Assembly: GCA_025594325.1 (NCBI GenBank)
Contig: JANHCV010000001.1
Span: 2,418,001-2,482,000, forward strand
DNA: 64,000 bases
Direction: 5' to 3'
Source: Blastocladiella emersonii ATCC 22665
Lineage: Eukaryota; Blastocladiomycota; Blastocladiomycetes; Blastocladiales; Blastocladiaceae
Below, piece after piece: positions 32,424 through 43,764 of the stretch (its first letter is position 1; the number at the start of each line of letters is the position of its first letter). A program made the translations under genes and the position numbers. The notes beneath the pieces were generated by a model. That model did no database searches. It saw nothing but the letters and a program-made list of their open reading frames with translations, and was not told where the DNA came from.

Positions 32424-33858
32424 TTGATTGATCCAGATAGACCTGTCTTGAACTCGACTCGGAGCCGAAAACAGGAAGGGGGCAGAGATAACGGCGTCTC
32501 GCGCGCGAGACACGCGTGACGTGCGCTGCGAGACGCGTCCTGATCCCACGACGCGTCGCGCACGTGATGGGCGGTTTCGTCTCGCAGATCGCCCGGCGCG
32601 TCGCGAGTCCGCCGTGCCGCGCCGCAGACCCGCCGCGCCGGCCATGGACTTGCCGCACTGCTGCCCCCTCTGTCAAGGGAAACCGCCGCGCTACGCCACA
32701 CGGTGCATCGCGATCGACGTGCTGCTCGCTCGCGCTGCCCGCCCTTTTCTGCGCCCCGAACAACCCTCCCGTTCCCTCGCTGGAGAACCAGCGGCTTGAC
32801 CGCTTCTCGCGATCAGTACCCGCACCATCGAGTCCTCTTCACGCTGATTGTGGCGGTGCGCTTTTAACTCTCGTAATCCCGGTGCTGGTTCGAGTGCTGA
32901 CCCGTTGGGATCGCTTGTAGTCCGCAGTCACGATACTTGTGGCCGCGCTCTCGTCGCTGCTCGGTACGGCTGATCTCGTCTCGGACCTCCACCCCCGCCC
33001 CCACTCCATCATACTCCATCCATCAGCAACAGTCGCAACCGACCTCGGGCAGTGGCGCCGATCGACGGGCAACCCCTGAGCCCTGGCTCCCTGCCCGTTC
33101 CCTCCCTTGATCTGCTCGGGTGGGCTGGGTCTCGCTCGACGATCATCCTCCGCACGCTCTCTCTTAATCCACACCTGTCGTCGCCTTGCATCATCCTCGT
33201 CCCCCTCGCTCGCTCGCCGCTGGGAGATCGCCCCCGTGACTGCGGGCTCCATGGTTCGAGCGGGGCGTGTCTCCAACCCGGATCTGGGAGACGGCGTGAC
33301 CGTGGCCGTGACCCCCCGCCGAGCCTTCCCTCCGTGCCCCGCCCGCTGGCTGCTGCGCCGCACGCGGCGATCCGCCGAGCCGGCCGGCTGCACGCACGCG
33401 TCGTGCGACGCGTCCCGTCTCGCTCTCTCCTCGCCGCCTCCGTCCCTCTTTCCCCTGCCTGGATCTCGAAACTATAGATCTCGCCTTCCATCATCATCGG
33501 CTGACCCCGAACCGCGCGTTCGCCCTCTCTACACTCCATGCACTTGATCCGCTAGTTGCGCGCGCGCCGATCCTCGACACGCGCCGCTCACACATCATCG
33601 CGATCCGCCGCCACTCGCAGCTGGTGCGCGTGATCCGTTGCTGATCTCGTAGCGCCATGGGCTCACGGCGTCTCTTGCTAGGTCTGCAGTCGTACACGGT
33701 CGCTAGTACAGCCGTCGATCCGTGACGCCCTCGTCCGCATCGATCCTTCCTCGGTACGCTCGCCCATCACCACAGCAGCGACTGCATCGCTCATTCGGCC
33801 TTCTTCGCGCGTGTGTAGCTAGAGTTTGCGCTACTCCATTACGATCATCCTCGCGACC
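32424..33858. promoter_or_regulatory. 1.4-kb intergenic and leader region upstream of a zinc-finger gene
   Basis: No supportable gene; the ORFs here are Arg/Ser/Pro noise. ACGCGT occurs at 32512, 32533 and 32551. The stretch 32521-32541 matches 15961-15981 with one difference. The last 300 bp are CT-rich, as expected of a long 5' leader. No tRNA or snRNA is recognised. Confidence 0.4.
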
Positions 33859-36800
33859 ATGGACCATCCATCACTATCATCCAGCACAGCCGACGTCGCC
33901 GCGGCCGCGCCGCCATCCTCGGCCTCCGCCGACTCGTGGCAGCAACCACTACGCTCCTCGGCATCTCCGTCCACCTCGTCCGCCTCGCAGTACCAGCCGT
34001 CGGCCGTGGACTCGCTCTCGTCCGAGTCCAGCGCGCCGTTGCCGGTCGCGTCCTTCCCCGCGTCCTCGGCCGACGCGACCGGGGTGGCGCAGCAGGAGCA
34101 CTCGTCCACCGATCGGGGGACTCCGCCACCCGCGCCACCCCACCCGATGTCGGCCGCCGAGAGCGCGCCAGTGACGCCCCTCGCGCCCGCGGTGCCCGAC
34201 CCGACGACGCTCCTGTCCAAGAGCGTGTACGAGCGCGCGCAAGCGCACATCCGCACCTTCCGCCACTTCACGGCCACCGCGGCGGCGGCAGCGGCGGCCG
34301 CAGCCGCGGCCAACGGGTCCTCCCAGGACGGGTCCGACGGCGCGCAGCAGCAGCCCGACGACGCGTCGCCCGCGTTCATGAGCGCGCCCGCCTTCAACCC
34401 GCACCACCAGCAGCTGTACAACGCCGCCGTCGCGTCGGCCGCCGCGCACGGGTTCCAGTTCCCGATGCAGCCGCAGCAGCCCGGACCCGCAGCCGCAGCC
34501 GGCGCGGCCGGCAGCAACTTCCTCGCCCTGTACCCCGGCATGCCCCTCGCGCCTCCCGGCCAGAACCCGTTCACGGCAGCGGCGGCAGCGCTCGGGCCCG
34601 GCCGCCCACCCGGGTTCGTCCCCGCTGGCACCATGCAGCCGACGGCGCTCGCGTTCCACCACCACCCGATGCACGCGGCGGCGGGCGCCGGCGGTGGGGG
34701 ACCGGCGGGCGGCCACCTGCTCCCCGGCACGCTGTCGATGTACCTCAACTCAGCGGCGGCGGCGGCCGGCGCGCCGCGCGCCCCGCTCAGCCAGTACTCG
34801 GCCGCGCCCGGGTCGCTGTTCGGCGTCGCGCCTGGCGCGAGCGGCACGACTCCGCCCGCCGGTGCCAGTTCATCAACATCCGCGCCAGGGCAAGCGCCGC
34901 GCACGCCGTCCTCGTCCGCGTCGGCCTCGGCCTCGAGCAACAGCAACAGCAACGTGCGGCGATACGTGTGCCCGGTCTGCGCGAAATCCTTCTCGCGCCC
35001 GTCGTCGCTGCAGACGCACCAGTACACGCACACGGGCGAGAAACCCTTCGCGTGCCCGCACGCCGACTGCCGGAAGCGCTTCTCGGTGCTGTCGAACCTG
35101 CGCCGCCACATGAAGATCCACGAGAAGGCGGCCGCCGCCAACCTCGCGGCGGGGGTGCCCGGCGCGAGTACCGCGGATCTCGCGGCGGTCGCCGCCGCGA
35201 TGGCCGCTATGGAGGCCGCGGCGGCCGCGGCGGCGGGGCACGCGACCAGTAGCCAGGCGGGCGACGACGAGGACGATGAGGGGACCGAGGGCGAGGAGGA
35301 GAACGAGCCCGCCGCCGCGGAGGGCGCCGCAGCGTCGAGTGCACCGGCGCAGGCGCTCGACGGACCCAGCTCCGACGCGGCGCAGCAGCACGAGCCCGAA
35401 CCCATGCAGATCGCCAGCCCCGTCCAGGTCGCCAGCCCGCTGCTCGGTGCGCGGCACTCGCCCGCAGTCGATGACGACGACAACGACACGCCGCCGCCAC
35501 CCGAGCCGGCAGGGCGTAAGGCCAAGGCCAAGGCCAAGGCCGGCGGCGGTAAGAAGACCGCGTCGTCGACGGCCGCGACCACGACGCCCAAGGGCAAGGG
35601 GAAGGCCAAGGCCAAGGGCAAGAAGCCCGCGCCTGCACCCGAACCCGCTGCCGCTGACGACGACGGCTCGAGCTCCAGTCCATCGCCGTCGGCCGACAAC
35701 GACGACGACTCGGTCCTCCGCACCCCGACCACCACCGCGCCCGCCGCCTCCGCGTCGGTCAAGCGCAGCGCGTCCAAGGCGGCCCTCGGCGCGTCGGGCT
35801 CGTCGGCGCCCGCCGCCAAGCGCGCCAAGTCGACCTCCGCCGCCACGGACGCCGCCGCGAAACCCCCGTCGCCGACCGCGGGCAAGTCCAAGTCCAAGGC
35901 CAAGCCGAAACGCACGAGCGGTCGCACCATGTCGGCGGCCACGCGCGCGAGCGTCCAGTCCGACTCGGCCGTCGATCTCCTCGCTACGGCCGCGGCGACC
36001 ATGGTCGCGGCAGCGGTGGTGAGTGATGAAGACGGCATGGATGTCGACGAGGAGGCGGGCGAGGTGGAAGTCGAGATGGAGGAGGGCGAGATTGCCGAAA
36101 CGCCGGCCGCCGCGGTCGCCGTGGTCGCGTCGCCTGCCCGCGCGAGTCGCGCCGGCCGGTCTCGAAAGGCCGTCACGGCGGTCAAGACGGTCAAGACCAC
36201 GGGCAAGGCGAGTACCGCCGCCAAGTCCAAGACCGCCGCTGCTGCCGCGAGACCGTCGACGCCCGTCCCGAAATCCGCGCCCAAGCCCGCGCGCAAGTCG
36301 GCGCCCGCTAAGAAAAAGCCCGAGCCCGCACGCACCGCGCCCGCCGACGCCATGGACGTGGACACGGCCGCCAGCGACGGGTCCGAGTCCGACTCCGAGT
36401 TGGAGACGGACCGCGCGTCGGTCGCGTCGGCGCCGCCCCTCGTATCGTCCTCTCGCTCCAAGAAGAAGGGCGCGGCCAAGGGCAACGCCAAGGGCAAGCC
36501 CGCCGCGCCGTCGACCGCCGCCAGCGACATGGACGAGCCGGCGGCGACGGACACGCCGCGTCGCGAACGGCGCAGCGCCGCGCTCGCGGCCGTCGCGGCG
36601 ATCGTGCGGCCCGCTACCACCACCGCATCGTCGGCGCGCGGGAGCAAGAAGAAGAAGGCCGTGGCGCTGCCCGTTGTCGGCGTCACGGTGGGTCCCGGCC
36701 CGCCGCCGCCCGTGGTGCCTGCGCCCGCGCCCGCGCCGGCGGGCGGGAAGAAGGGTAAGACTGCCGCGGCCGCGGTGGTGGTGCCGGACGCGTCGACGAT

Positions 36801-38223
36801 CGCCGTGGTCAAGACGGGCAAGGTCGCGAAGAAGAAGGGTAAGGCCAAGGCGAAGAGCCGAGCCAAGGGGAAGGCGAAGGGCGGCAAGGGCAAGGCGGCC
36901 GCCGCCGCCGCTGCAGCAGTAGCCTCCGAGCCCGAGCCCGAGCCCGAACCAGCCGAGCCAGCGGCCGCGAGCACCGACGTCGAGTCGGACCAGGAGGGCG
37001 AGGAGGCTGCCGCAGCGAGCGACCGCGAGGACGACGACACGGCCGCCACGGACCCGGCACCCGCGGCAATGCCCGCGCAACCCGTCCTTCACCCGTCCGT
37101 GTGCGCGACGCCGCTCATCAGCGGGTGCGCGCGGATCCCCGTCGAGGCCGAGGCGGTCGAGGCGGCGCTCGACGAGGTGGCTGCCGAGGCGGCGATGGCG
37201 GACATGGTCGATCTCGGCGACGCTGACGACGAGGACGAGGAGGAGATGGGCGATGAAGCGGACGAGGAACCGGTCGGGTTCTCCGGCAACAACGACGCCA
37301 TGGACGTGGACCAGCTGCTCATGCAGGCGGCGGTCGCGGCGGCCGCGAGCGCAGCGCAGACCCCGCTCGTGGCGTCGCTCGGCGGTCCCGGCGGCAGTAG
37401 CGATCCGCGGCTCGGTGCGGGCGACGCGGCCTCGTCGTCGCTGTTCGACCTGCTCCTCCAAGCGGCCGCGGCCGCCGCCTCGTCGCGGTCGGTCCCGCCG
37501 AGCTGCGTCGTGTCGGTGGCCAACAGCCCAGCGATGCGGCACCACTTCCACCACCGCGCCATGTCCGCGGCGGCTGCCGCCGCATCGGGATCTCGTGCGG
37601 CGTCGGTCCCGACCACGGCGGGCGTATCCCCCGCGCTCCTGGTTCTCGAGCAGCACGGGCTGGCGGCGCTCAGCGGCGCCGCGTGCGGGTTCCTCCCGCC
37701 CGTTCCCGCGCTGCCGTCGTCGACGCGCGCGGCGGCGGCGGCGGCGGCGGGCCGAGGCGAGGACGAGGACGTCTGGCAGCCCCTGTCGCCGCTCATGACG
37801 ATGGGCGGGCTCGGGCTCAGTCTCGCGCAGTCGCCGCAGGGTGGTGGCGGGTTCGCGGCGGTGGGTACGGCGGCGGCAGCGGCGGCGCAGCGGGCACGGC
37901 CGCCAGCGGTATCGGCGACGGCGCGCGGTGACCTCGAGTCGGCGAGTGTGTCCGGCGACAAGAAGTCGGTGGCCACGCGATCCGTCGTCAAGGCGCGGTC
38001 CGAGACCCGCGGCGCGGACGCGTCGAGCGTGGCGGCGACGGCGGCCAAGGAGGTCGCCAAGAGCGAGGACGCGCTGACGTCCACACCTGCGGCAGCAGCG
38101 ACCACCGAGGCCGAAGCCGACGCGGAGAGCGAGAGCGAGGCCGAGACGCCGCCGCCGCCGTCGCCGCCACCAAGACGAACGACGCGGTCGGCGGCGCGGG
38201 CGGCCGGGCTGACGCTCACCTAG
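33859..38223 (+). CDS. Very large low-complexity C2H2 zinc-finger protein, 1454 aa
   Basis: Single exon from the ATG at 33859. Two adjacent C2H2 fingers lie at about residues 372-425: [21 protein letters not shown], linker TGEKPFA, then [23 protein letters not shown], a canonical DNA-binding pair. Everything else is low complexity: Ala runs, Pro/His-rich N-terminus, acidic patches ([15 protein letters not shown]), several Lys/Ala/Gly tracts resembling histone-H1 tails ([13 protein letters not shown]), and SPSP-like segments. A sequence-specific transcription factor is likely. The composition of the tails argues for chromatin association, but that is inference. The long antisense ORFs across this gene are GC shadows. 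Confidence 0.85.
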   Translation: MDHPSLSSSTADVAAAAPPSSASADSWQQPLRSSASPSTSSASQYQPSAVDSLSSESSAPLPVASFPASSADATGVAQQEHSSTDRGTPPPAPPHPMSAAESAPVTPLAPAVPDPTTLLSKSVYERAQAHIRTFRHFTATAAAAAAAAAAANGSSQDGSDGAQQQPDDASPAFMSAPAFNPHHQQLYNAAVASAAAHGFQFPMQPQQPGPAAAAGAAGSNFLALYPGMPLAPPGQNPFTAAAAALGPGRPPGFVPAGTMQPTALAFHHHPMHAAAGAGGGGPAGGHLLPGTLSMYLNSAAAAAGAPRAPLSQYSAAPGSLFGVAPGASGTTPPAGASSSTSAPGQAPRTPSSSASASASSNSNSNVRRYVCPVCAKSFSRPSSLQTHQYTHTGEKPFACPHADCRKRFSVLSNLRRHMKIHEKAAAANLAAGVPGASTADLAAVAAAMAAMEAAAAAAAGHATSSQAGDDEDDEGTEGEEENEPAAAEGAAASSAPAQALDGPSSDAAQQHEPEPMQIASPVQVASPLLGARHSPAVDDDDNDTPPPPEPAGRKAKAKAKAGGGKKTASSTAATTTPKGKGKAKAKGKKPAPAPEPAAADDDGSSSSPSPSADNDDDSVLRTPTTTAPAASASVKRSASKAALGASGSSAPAAKRAKSTSAATDAAAKPPSPTAGKSKSKAKPKRTSGRTMSAATRASVQSDSAVDLLATAAATMVAAAVVSDEDGMDVDEEAGEVEVEMEEGEIAETPAAAVAVVASPARASRAGRSRKAVTAVKTVKTTGKASTAAKSKTAAAAARPSTPVPKSAPKPARKSAPAKKKPEPARTAPADAMDVDTAASDGSESDSELETDRASVASAPPLVSSSRSKKKGAAKGNAKGKPAAPSTAASDMDEPAATDTPRRERRSAALAAVAAIVRPATTTASSARGSKKKKAVALPVVGVTVGPGPPPPVVPAPAPAPAGGKKGKTAAAAVVVPDASTIAVVKTGKVAKKKGKAKAKSRAKGKAKGGKGKAAAAAAAAVASEPEPEPEPAEPAAASTDVESDQEGEEAAAASDREDDDTAATDPAPAAMPAQPVLHPSVCATPLISGCARIPVEAEAVEAALDEVAAEAAMADMVDLGDADDEDEEEMGDEADEEPVGFSGNNDAMDVDQLLMQAAVAAAASAAQTPLVASLGGPGGSSDPRLGAGDAASSSLFDLLLQAAAAAASSRSVPPSCVVSVANSPAMRHHFHHRAMSAAAAAASGSRAASVPTTAGVSPALLVLEQHGLAALSGAACGFLPPVPALPSSTRAAAAAAAGRGEDEDVWQPLSPLMTMGGLGLSLAQSPQGGGGFAAVGTAAAAAAQRARPPAVSATARGDLESASVSGDKKSVATRSVVKARSETRGADASSVAATAAKEVAKSEDALTSTPAAAATTEAEADAESESEAETPPPPSPPPRRTTRSAARAAGLTLT

Positions 38224-39286
38224 CTAGACTGACACGGACCGATTCGATCCACCCATCATCCCCACGATATACCATTCCATTCATTCCTTGCCCGAAGGAC
38301 TCGACTCGACTCCACGTCAGCGTTGACGCGACGCGCTACGCGTCCGAGCGACGTGGCGCAACGCGTTGGCGTGCGCAGCACCCGTGGCCGCGCACCCGCA
38401 CCCGCGACGGCAACCGCAACGGTGCGGATGTCGGGTGGCTCGTGCCGCGTTCCCACGCATGAATGAGCTTGCCCACCGTGGCCCACGGCGAGCGGCGAGG
38501 AGCGAGCGACCCGCGCCCGCCCGCGTGTCCTGCCGGCTGCTCGGAGGAGAGAACCGGGAGCGCGCGCGAGCGAGCGTCAAGGTGAGGCGCGGCGCGGTGC
38601 GCTGTGGACTCGCGTCCCACGGCCGGCCACGGCACGATGGAGCGATCCGCTCGGGCGTCTGATTTTTCGTCGCGTGCGCGCACTGAGGAGCGTTGGCGAA
38701 GACGGCCAAGCTCAAGGAGCGGGGCATCTCTCAGCTGTGAAGTGACGGCGGCCGCTGACCCGAGCGACCGCGCCTCGCCGCCGCCGCCGCTCGCTCTCCT
38801 CTCTCCCCCTCCTCTGCTCCTCCTCCCGAAGTTTTTCTTCATACTCGCCCAGGCGATCCCAGACGACATCAACTCTCGCTGCGACTTGCTGCAACCACCT
38901 GCCCGCCGCACCTGTCTGCCTGCCGCCCGCACCTGTCTGCCTGCCGCCCGCCCAGCCCACACTGAACTCGTCGGCGCCGCCTCTGCCCCTTAGCTTCCGC
39001 ACTCGCACTCCGGCTGTCATCATCGCACGCCGAGGGCTGCACCAGCGAATCGCTCTTCGTGGTCATCTCCGCTGGCTTGCGCCGTATCCGTGCGCATCGC
39101 CGTCGAAGCTCAGCAGCAGTGCGGAGCGCCACTCCCCCTCGAGTCAGAGCTGCTCGCCCGCCTCCTCCCTCTTCTCTCTCCCGCTCCCCCGCAACAGTAT
39201 CACCTTGTACCGCGCCTGCCTGCCTGCGTGCTGCTGCCCTAGACCTACCTCTCCCTCCGAGCTAGCGCACCACCACCAGCACCACC
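38224..39286. promoter_or_regulatory. 1.06-kb region between the two zinc-finger genes
   Basis: No gene seen. It contains ACGCGT at 38338 and 38361, a perfect 21-bp tandem duplication at 38908-38949, and a CT-rich leader before the ATG at 39287. Confidence 0.4.
38908..38949 (+). repeat. 21-bp perfect tandem duplication
   Basis: Two identical units, 38908-38928 and 38929-38949, containing CCTGTCTGCCTGCCGCC, in the leader of the downstream zinc-finger gene. Confidence 0.85.
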
Positions 39287-40804
39287 ATGTCGTCCTCGCT
39301 CCACAGCCTCCTGCAGCAGCAGCTCGCCCAGGCCGCGGCCGACGGCGCCGTCCCGAGCGTCGTGGCTTCGGCCTCGGCCTCGGCCTCGGGCATGGCGACG
39401 CCGCCCGCGAGCGCCGGTGCGAGCCCCATGGCCATCCCGGGCTCGACGCCCGCCTCGCGCCCGCAGCCCATCCCCATCCTCCGCGCCGACGTGAGTGCGG
39501 CGCCCTCGTCGCCGTCACTCCTCGGCTCGTCGCTGTCGCAGCAGCTGCAGCAGCCCATCGGCACCCCGCTGTCACCCATGGTCGCAGCCGGCATCGTGGC
39601 CCCGCACGGCACCCCTGTCGCCGGCAACGGGTTCCTGCCCGGCACCACGCCGCCGCACTCGCCGAGCCTGCTCAACCCTAATGCGTCGTCGACTGCGAAC
39701 GTCGGGTCGTACCAGTACTACCAGGCGCCGCACCTGTACGCGCAGGCCGCCGCGCGCGCCACGCACTTTGACCCGTACCCGTCGGCGCCCGCGCCCACGC
39801 CGGCCTCGAGCTACGTGGCCGACGCGGCGGGCCCGCTCTCCGCGGAGTCGCTGCTGTCGTCGTCGGCGCAGCAGCGCCAGCTCGACTTCAACACCAACCC
39901 CTTCCCCTCGTCGGTCCCCTCCACCCCGACCACCCCGACCTCGGCCAACTACTTCCCGCCCCCGCCGCCCTCCAACTCGCTCGTCACCCCGGCACCCTGG
40001 CCCGCCGCCGCCTCGGGGGTCGCTGTCGGGTCCCTGACCGCCTCGCTCGACCAGCTGTCGACGGCCAACCCGGCCTCCTCGGGCACGTCCGCAGCGGCGC
40101 CGTCGACCTCGGCCGCCCTCGGCACCTCGCCGCGCTCCACGCTCATGGTCCCGACCGCCGCCACCTCGGCCCGCCCACGCCGCCGCTCCAGCCTGTCCAT
40201 TGTCAGCACGCCCTTCTCGGCCGGCGGCACCCTCGGCACCTCGTCGCTGTCGTCGGCGCTCGGCTCCGAGTCGGTTGGCTCGAGCCTCGCCCCGGCCGCC
40301 GAGGAGCGCGACGACGAGGTGATGATGATGGACGTGGACATGGCCGACCCCGACTCGGCCGCCGTGGCCGCGGCCGCGGCGCTGCTCGGCGTCAAGGGCG
40401 CGGCGCTCGCCAACAACGGGCGTCCACGCTCGCGCTCCGGTCTCGCGCCCGCCGCCGTGTCCTCGTCCTCGGCCAAGACGTTCCTGTGCGACGAGTGCGG
40501 CAAGATGTTCTCCAACTCGGCGCTGCTGTCGACGCACCGCCGCGACCACGCCCAGTACTGGCGCGACTCCAACAAGCTGCAGCTGCCGTCGCACCAGCAG
40601 GTGCAGCTCGTCGAGGCCGCCAAGGGCCTTGGTGGGGTTGCCGCGGCCGAACCCGCCATCGTCAACGTCAAGGCGCCGCACCGGCCCGCCGACCACGGGT
40701 CCGGCACCACCACCTCGTCCGAGTCGACGCTCCCCAGCTCGCCCGCCGCCGACGACGATATCATGTTCCCCATGCACGACGACCTGCCGAGCGCCGTCGC
40801 GTAA
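39287..40804 (+). CDS. Single C2H2 zinc-finger protein, 505 aa
   Basis: Single exon with Kozak-like ACCATG. One C2H2 finger at about residues 400-422 (CDECGKMFSNSALLSTHRRDH); the rest is Ser/Ala/Pro/Thr-rich with several acidic patches (MMMDVDMADPDSA). The finger is near the C-terminus and followed by a Gln/Leu-rich stretch. One finger alone rarely gives specific DNA binding, so dimerisation or RNA/protein binding is possible. It lies in the same orientation as the larger zinc-finger gene upstream; no paralogy outside the finger is visible. Confidence 0.82.
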   Translation: MSSSLHSLLQQQLAQAAADGAVPSVVASASASASGMATPPASAGASPMAIPGSTPASRPQPIPILRADVSAAPSSPSLLGSSLSQQLQQPIGTPLSPMVAAGIVAPHGTPVAGNGFLPGTTPPHSPSLLNPNASSTANVGSYQYYQAPHLYAQAAARATHFDPYPSAPAPTPASSYVADAAGPLSAESLLSSSAQQRQLDFNTNPFPSSVPSTPTTPTSANYFPPPPPSNSLVTPAPWPAAASGVAVGSLTASLDQLSTANPASSGTSAAAPSTSAALGTSPRSTLMVPTAATSARPRRRSSLSIVSTPFSAGGTLGTSSLSSALGSESVGSSLAPAAEERDDEVMMMDVDMADPDSAAVAAAAALLGVKGAALANNGRPRSRSGLAPAAVSSSSAKTFLCDECGKMFSNSALLSTHRRDHAQYWRDSNKLQLPSHQQVQLVEAAKGLGGVAAAEPAIVNVKAPHRPADHGSGTTTSSESTLPSSPAADDDIMFPMHDDLPSAVA

Positions 40805-40886
40805 GTTTCTGAGAGAGAGTTTTGTTTTCCGGTTTTGTTCCGCATCTATCATCCAAGCATCAGTATATTGTGTCTCACCTATCCTA

Positions 40887-41982
40887 CTACTCGCTGTCGC
40901 TCGCGTACGAGACGAGCAGCGCGCGGCTCGCCGTCGCCTGCGCCGGCCGCGCCACCACCGCGGGGGCGGGTGTGGGCGCGGAGTCGACGCGCGGCTTCTT
41001 GTTGACGCGGATCCCGAGCGACGCCCACTCGTTGGTCCGCTTCGTCGCGGGCGCTGCCGTCGTCGTCGTTGTCGAGGGTGGTGGTGCGGGGCGTCGCGGC
41101 GCGGTGACGACCTCCTCGACATCCTCGTCCTCCTCGTCGCGCGACACGACGGGGCCCTGGACCTTGCTGCTGCTGCTGGCGCGCGGTGGTGGCGCCGGGC
41201 CCTCCTCGTCGTCGTCCTCGCCGTCAACGAGCGCGCCGCGGAGCGCCGCCATCGCATCCGCGCTCCCGGAATCAGCAGCGGCCGCAAACGCCTCGCGCGC
41301 GAGCCGCTCGAGCTCGGCTTCCTTGTCATCTTCCGCGGCGACCTCCTCGCCGCGCGCCGCGGCATCGAACCGGTCCCACGCGGCGAGGACCTGGTCGACA
41401 TCGACCGACTCGATCCGCGCGTTCCGCGCGCGCATCTCGTCGAGGGCGTCGAGGATATCCATTTCGCGGCGCGAGTCGTCGGTGCGGTTCTCGAGAGCGC
41501 GGAGCGGGTCGAGCGACTCGCCGGCCTCGCGGTCGGCGGCGAGGACCGCGTCGGCGGCGTCCTGGTCGCGGCGGCCGTCGTAGTTGCGCGTGGCGCCGCG
41601 TTCCGCGACGTAGTCGGTGTTGGCGGGGTCCGTCTTGAAGGTGATTTCGGCGTGGCACGACGGGCACCGGATGTAGAAGCGGAAGATTTTGAGCGAGAGA
41701 TAGGTTTCGCCCGCGACCGTCTCCTTGTTCGCGTTGAACTTCTTGCCCTTGTAGATGTACTCGCGGCACGTGTTGCACTGCATCGAGAAGGGCGCCATCA
41801 GGCGCACCTTGAACCGCTTGTCACGCACATTCGTCGGCTTCTTGCTCCGCGGGATCTTGGACGGGTCTGAAGGGTGGTGGTGGGGGTGGTTAGCCGGAGG
41901 AGGCTCGCGTGTGGGAGCGTGGGAGGTTGAACGCACCAAAGTTGGGCGGGTAGTACTTGTTGATGACCTTGCGTTCCGACAT
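40887..41982 (-). CDS. YJU2: YJU2/CWC16 pre-mRNA splicing factor
   Basis: Reverse-strand exons 41982-41937 and 41866-40887 give 341 aa. The short first exon encodes MSERKVINKYYPPNF and joins DPSKIPR, the diagnostic N-terminus of YJU2/CCDC94. A zinc-binding set CNTC...CPSC follows (MAPFSMQCNTCREYIYKGKKF and FYIRCPSCHAEITFKTDP), then KTDP.NTDYV.E.GATRN and a charged helical C-terminus. YJU2 acts in the spliceosome around the first catalytic step. The C-terminal third is Asp/Glu then Pro/Thr-rich and less conserved. Confidence 0.93.
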
Positions 41983-42873
41983 GGTGGAGGGCGGGTGCGA
42001 TGCAGCAAGTTATCGGGGGTAAATGGCAAGAATCAGCGCGCGCGTTGCATGGAGGGTCGAGGTCGGCGGGAGCGCAAGTCGGCTGCCGCGGCCGCCGTCG
42101 CTTTCTTCGGCCGCTTCTCGTGTCCAAGTCACTGCCGCTCTGCTCCCGCTCCACTGCCATGGATCTCCGAGCGTGTCAGGCGCCTGTTGAGTTCGAAGGA
42201 GGTACAGTAGCCGCAACTAGAACGAACCGCGCAGTTTTCCTCGACAACCGAGAGCCCAGACCCGGCTCGGAGCCTCGCGAGGCTGCGGCTCGGAGAGGGA
42301 CGAGCGCGAGCTCGCTTCTTCTCGCAATGGACTGGCCGTGTCAGGGACGTCCGGGCGTGCTATGAGGCCTACGAACCTGCTGTGACGGAGTTACGAGGCA
42401 GTTGATATCTCGAGCGACTCCGGTCGGCAAGGAACCGCAGCGATAGCAACGGCGCAACTCGAAGCGCGGCTGTCGCGCTTCTCGGACACATATGATGTGT
42501 ACGTGGGCACAACAAGGTGCGGTCTGCCATAGACATGATCGTTTGATTCGTGGCCCACGTCGAAGCCTGCGCTAGATCGTCCTGAAAGCTGCATCGCGTC
42601 GACCGAAGCCGAATCATGTCCGTGAGGGGACCCTGCTTCGTCCGAGCGTGGTATTCCACGCAGACACGCAACATCTGGTGTACTCGCGACTCGACATGCC
42701 GGCTGCGGGGGTGGGATCTGCAGCGCGGAGGAGGGATGGCGGCGACGCGTCGCGAAATCACGTTTCGGTCTCGGCCGTGCCGCGAGACAGTCGCCGCCGC
42801 CTGCGCCGCCGCTCTCCGCCTTGCCGAGGCAACGTAAGCGCCGCGACGCCCGACTCCATGCAACTAGAGTAAA
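41983..42873. other. Divergent intergenic region upstream of YJU2 and the PPC decarboxylase
   Basis: 891 bp without a supportable gene. Short ORFs have no family signal. One ACGCGT at 42745 lies about 120 bp upstream of the downstream ATG. Confidence 0.4.
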
Positions 42874-43736
42874 ATGGAACAGAAAACGAAGAAGAGACAG
42901 CGGATTGAGGTGGAACCGACGCTGGGTGATGATGGCGGCCGAGGTGCCGCGCCGAACAGCGCTGGTCCGACTGCATCCGAGCCCGTTGCAAAGAATGGGG
43001 ACAAGGAGGCCAGCGTGACGATACCGCACTTCAACATCCTCGTCGCGTGCACTGGCAGCGTGGCCTCGGTCAAGCTGCCGGTCCTCGTAGAGGCGCTGTA
43101 CGCGCAAGGTCGGCACGCTGCTTCTCTCACCAATACCCTCACTTCTCCTCCTCACACCGCCCACATTCACGTAGCCGCCGCATCCAACGCAACCTTTTCC
43201 ATCAAAGTGATCGCGACCGAGCCCGCGCTGCACTTCTTCGACCCGGCGCACCCCGCGCTGGCGTCGCGTGCGATCCCAGTCCTGCGCGACGCCGACGAGT
43301 ACGCGGCGTGGCAGAAGATGGGCGACGAGGTGCTGCACATTGCGCTGCGCAACTGGGCTGACGCGCTGGTCGTGGCCCCGCTGTCGGCCAACTCGCTCGC
43401 CAAGGCGGCCAACGGCATGTGCGACAACTTGCTGGTACGGGTGGCTCACTCGCCTTCCCGCACTCGCCGTGGCTCACCTCCCGCGCGTGCGTCTAGACGT
43501 GCGTTCTGCGCGCATGGCACCTCGCCACGAAACCCGTGTGGGTGGCGCCGGCCATGAACACGGCCATGTGGGAGCACCCGGCGACGGCGGACCACCTCGC
43601 GACGCTACAGCGGTGGGGGTACCGCGTCATCGACCCGATCAGCAAGAAGCTCGCGTGCGGCGATATCGGGACCGGCGCCATGGCCGAGCCCGCGACGATT
43701 GCTGCGACCGTGCTCCACGGGTTGCTGCTGGATTGA
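42874..43736 (+). CDS. COAC: Phosphopantothenoylcysteine decarboxylase (HAL3 family)
   Basis: Exons 42874-43108, 43175-43434 and 43497-43736 give 244 aa. It is an FMN enzyme of CoA synthesis. After a 45-residue charged N-terminus the flavoprotein core begins ILVACTGSVASVKLP. The catalytic histidine H133 lies in VLHIALRNWADALVVAPLSANSLAK, the substrate-binding PAMNTAMW follows, and the reducing cysteine is in LACGDIGTGAM. All functional motifs are present, so it is probably a self-sufficient enzyme, unlike the split subunits of budding yeast. The first intron (66 bp) is in frame without a stop and has the odd donor GTCGGC, but its pyrimidine-rich body and GTAG end support removal. Confidence 0.92.
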
Positions 43737-43764
43737 CAATTGTGGCTACATTTGTACACTACAC

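Noticed and set aside
32850-32910. Possible Lys-tRNA (CTTTTAA loop and GGTTCGAG)
   Set aside because: The anticodon stem and acceptor stem do not pair, and the B-box lacks the final CC.
33107-33547. 146-codon ORF in the long gap before the zinc-finger gene
   Set aside because: Ser/Pro/Arg-rich in a CT-rich leader; no start context or homology.
33831-37049. 1072-codon antisense ORF, and a 927-codon one at 34873-37656
   Set aside because: They lie opposite the zinc-finger gene. Their composition is Ala/Ser or Arg/Gly noise, expected of antisense frames in GC-rich DNA; no family motif.
38908-38949. CRISPR-like repeat
   Set aside because: Only two adjacent 21-bp units without spacers; a simple tandem duplication in a eukaryotic leader.
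43109-43174. Coding reading of PPC decarboxylase intron 1
   Set aside because: It is in frame and stop-free, but it is pyrimidine-rich, ends in CACGTAG and interrupts a conserved block of the enzyme.
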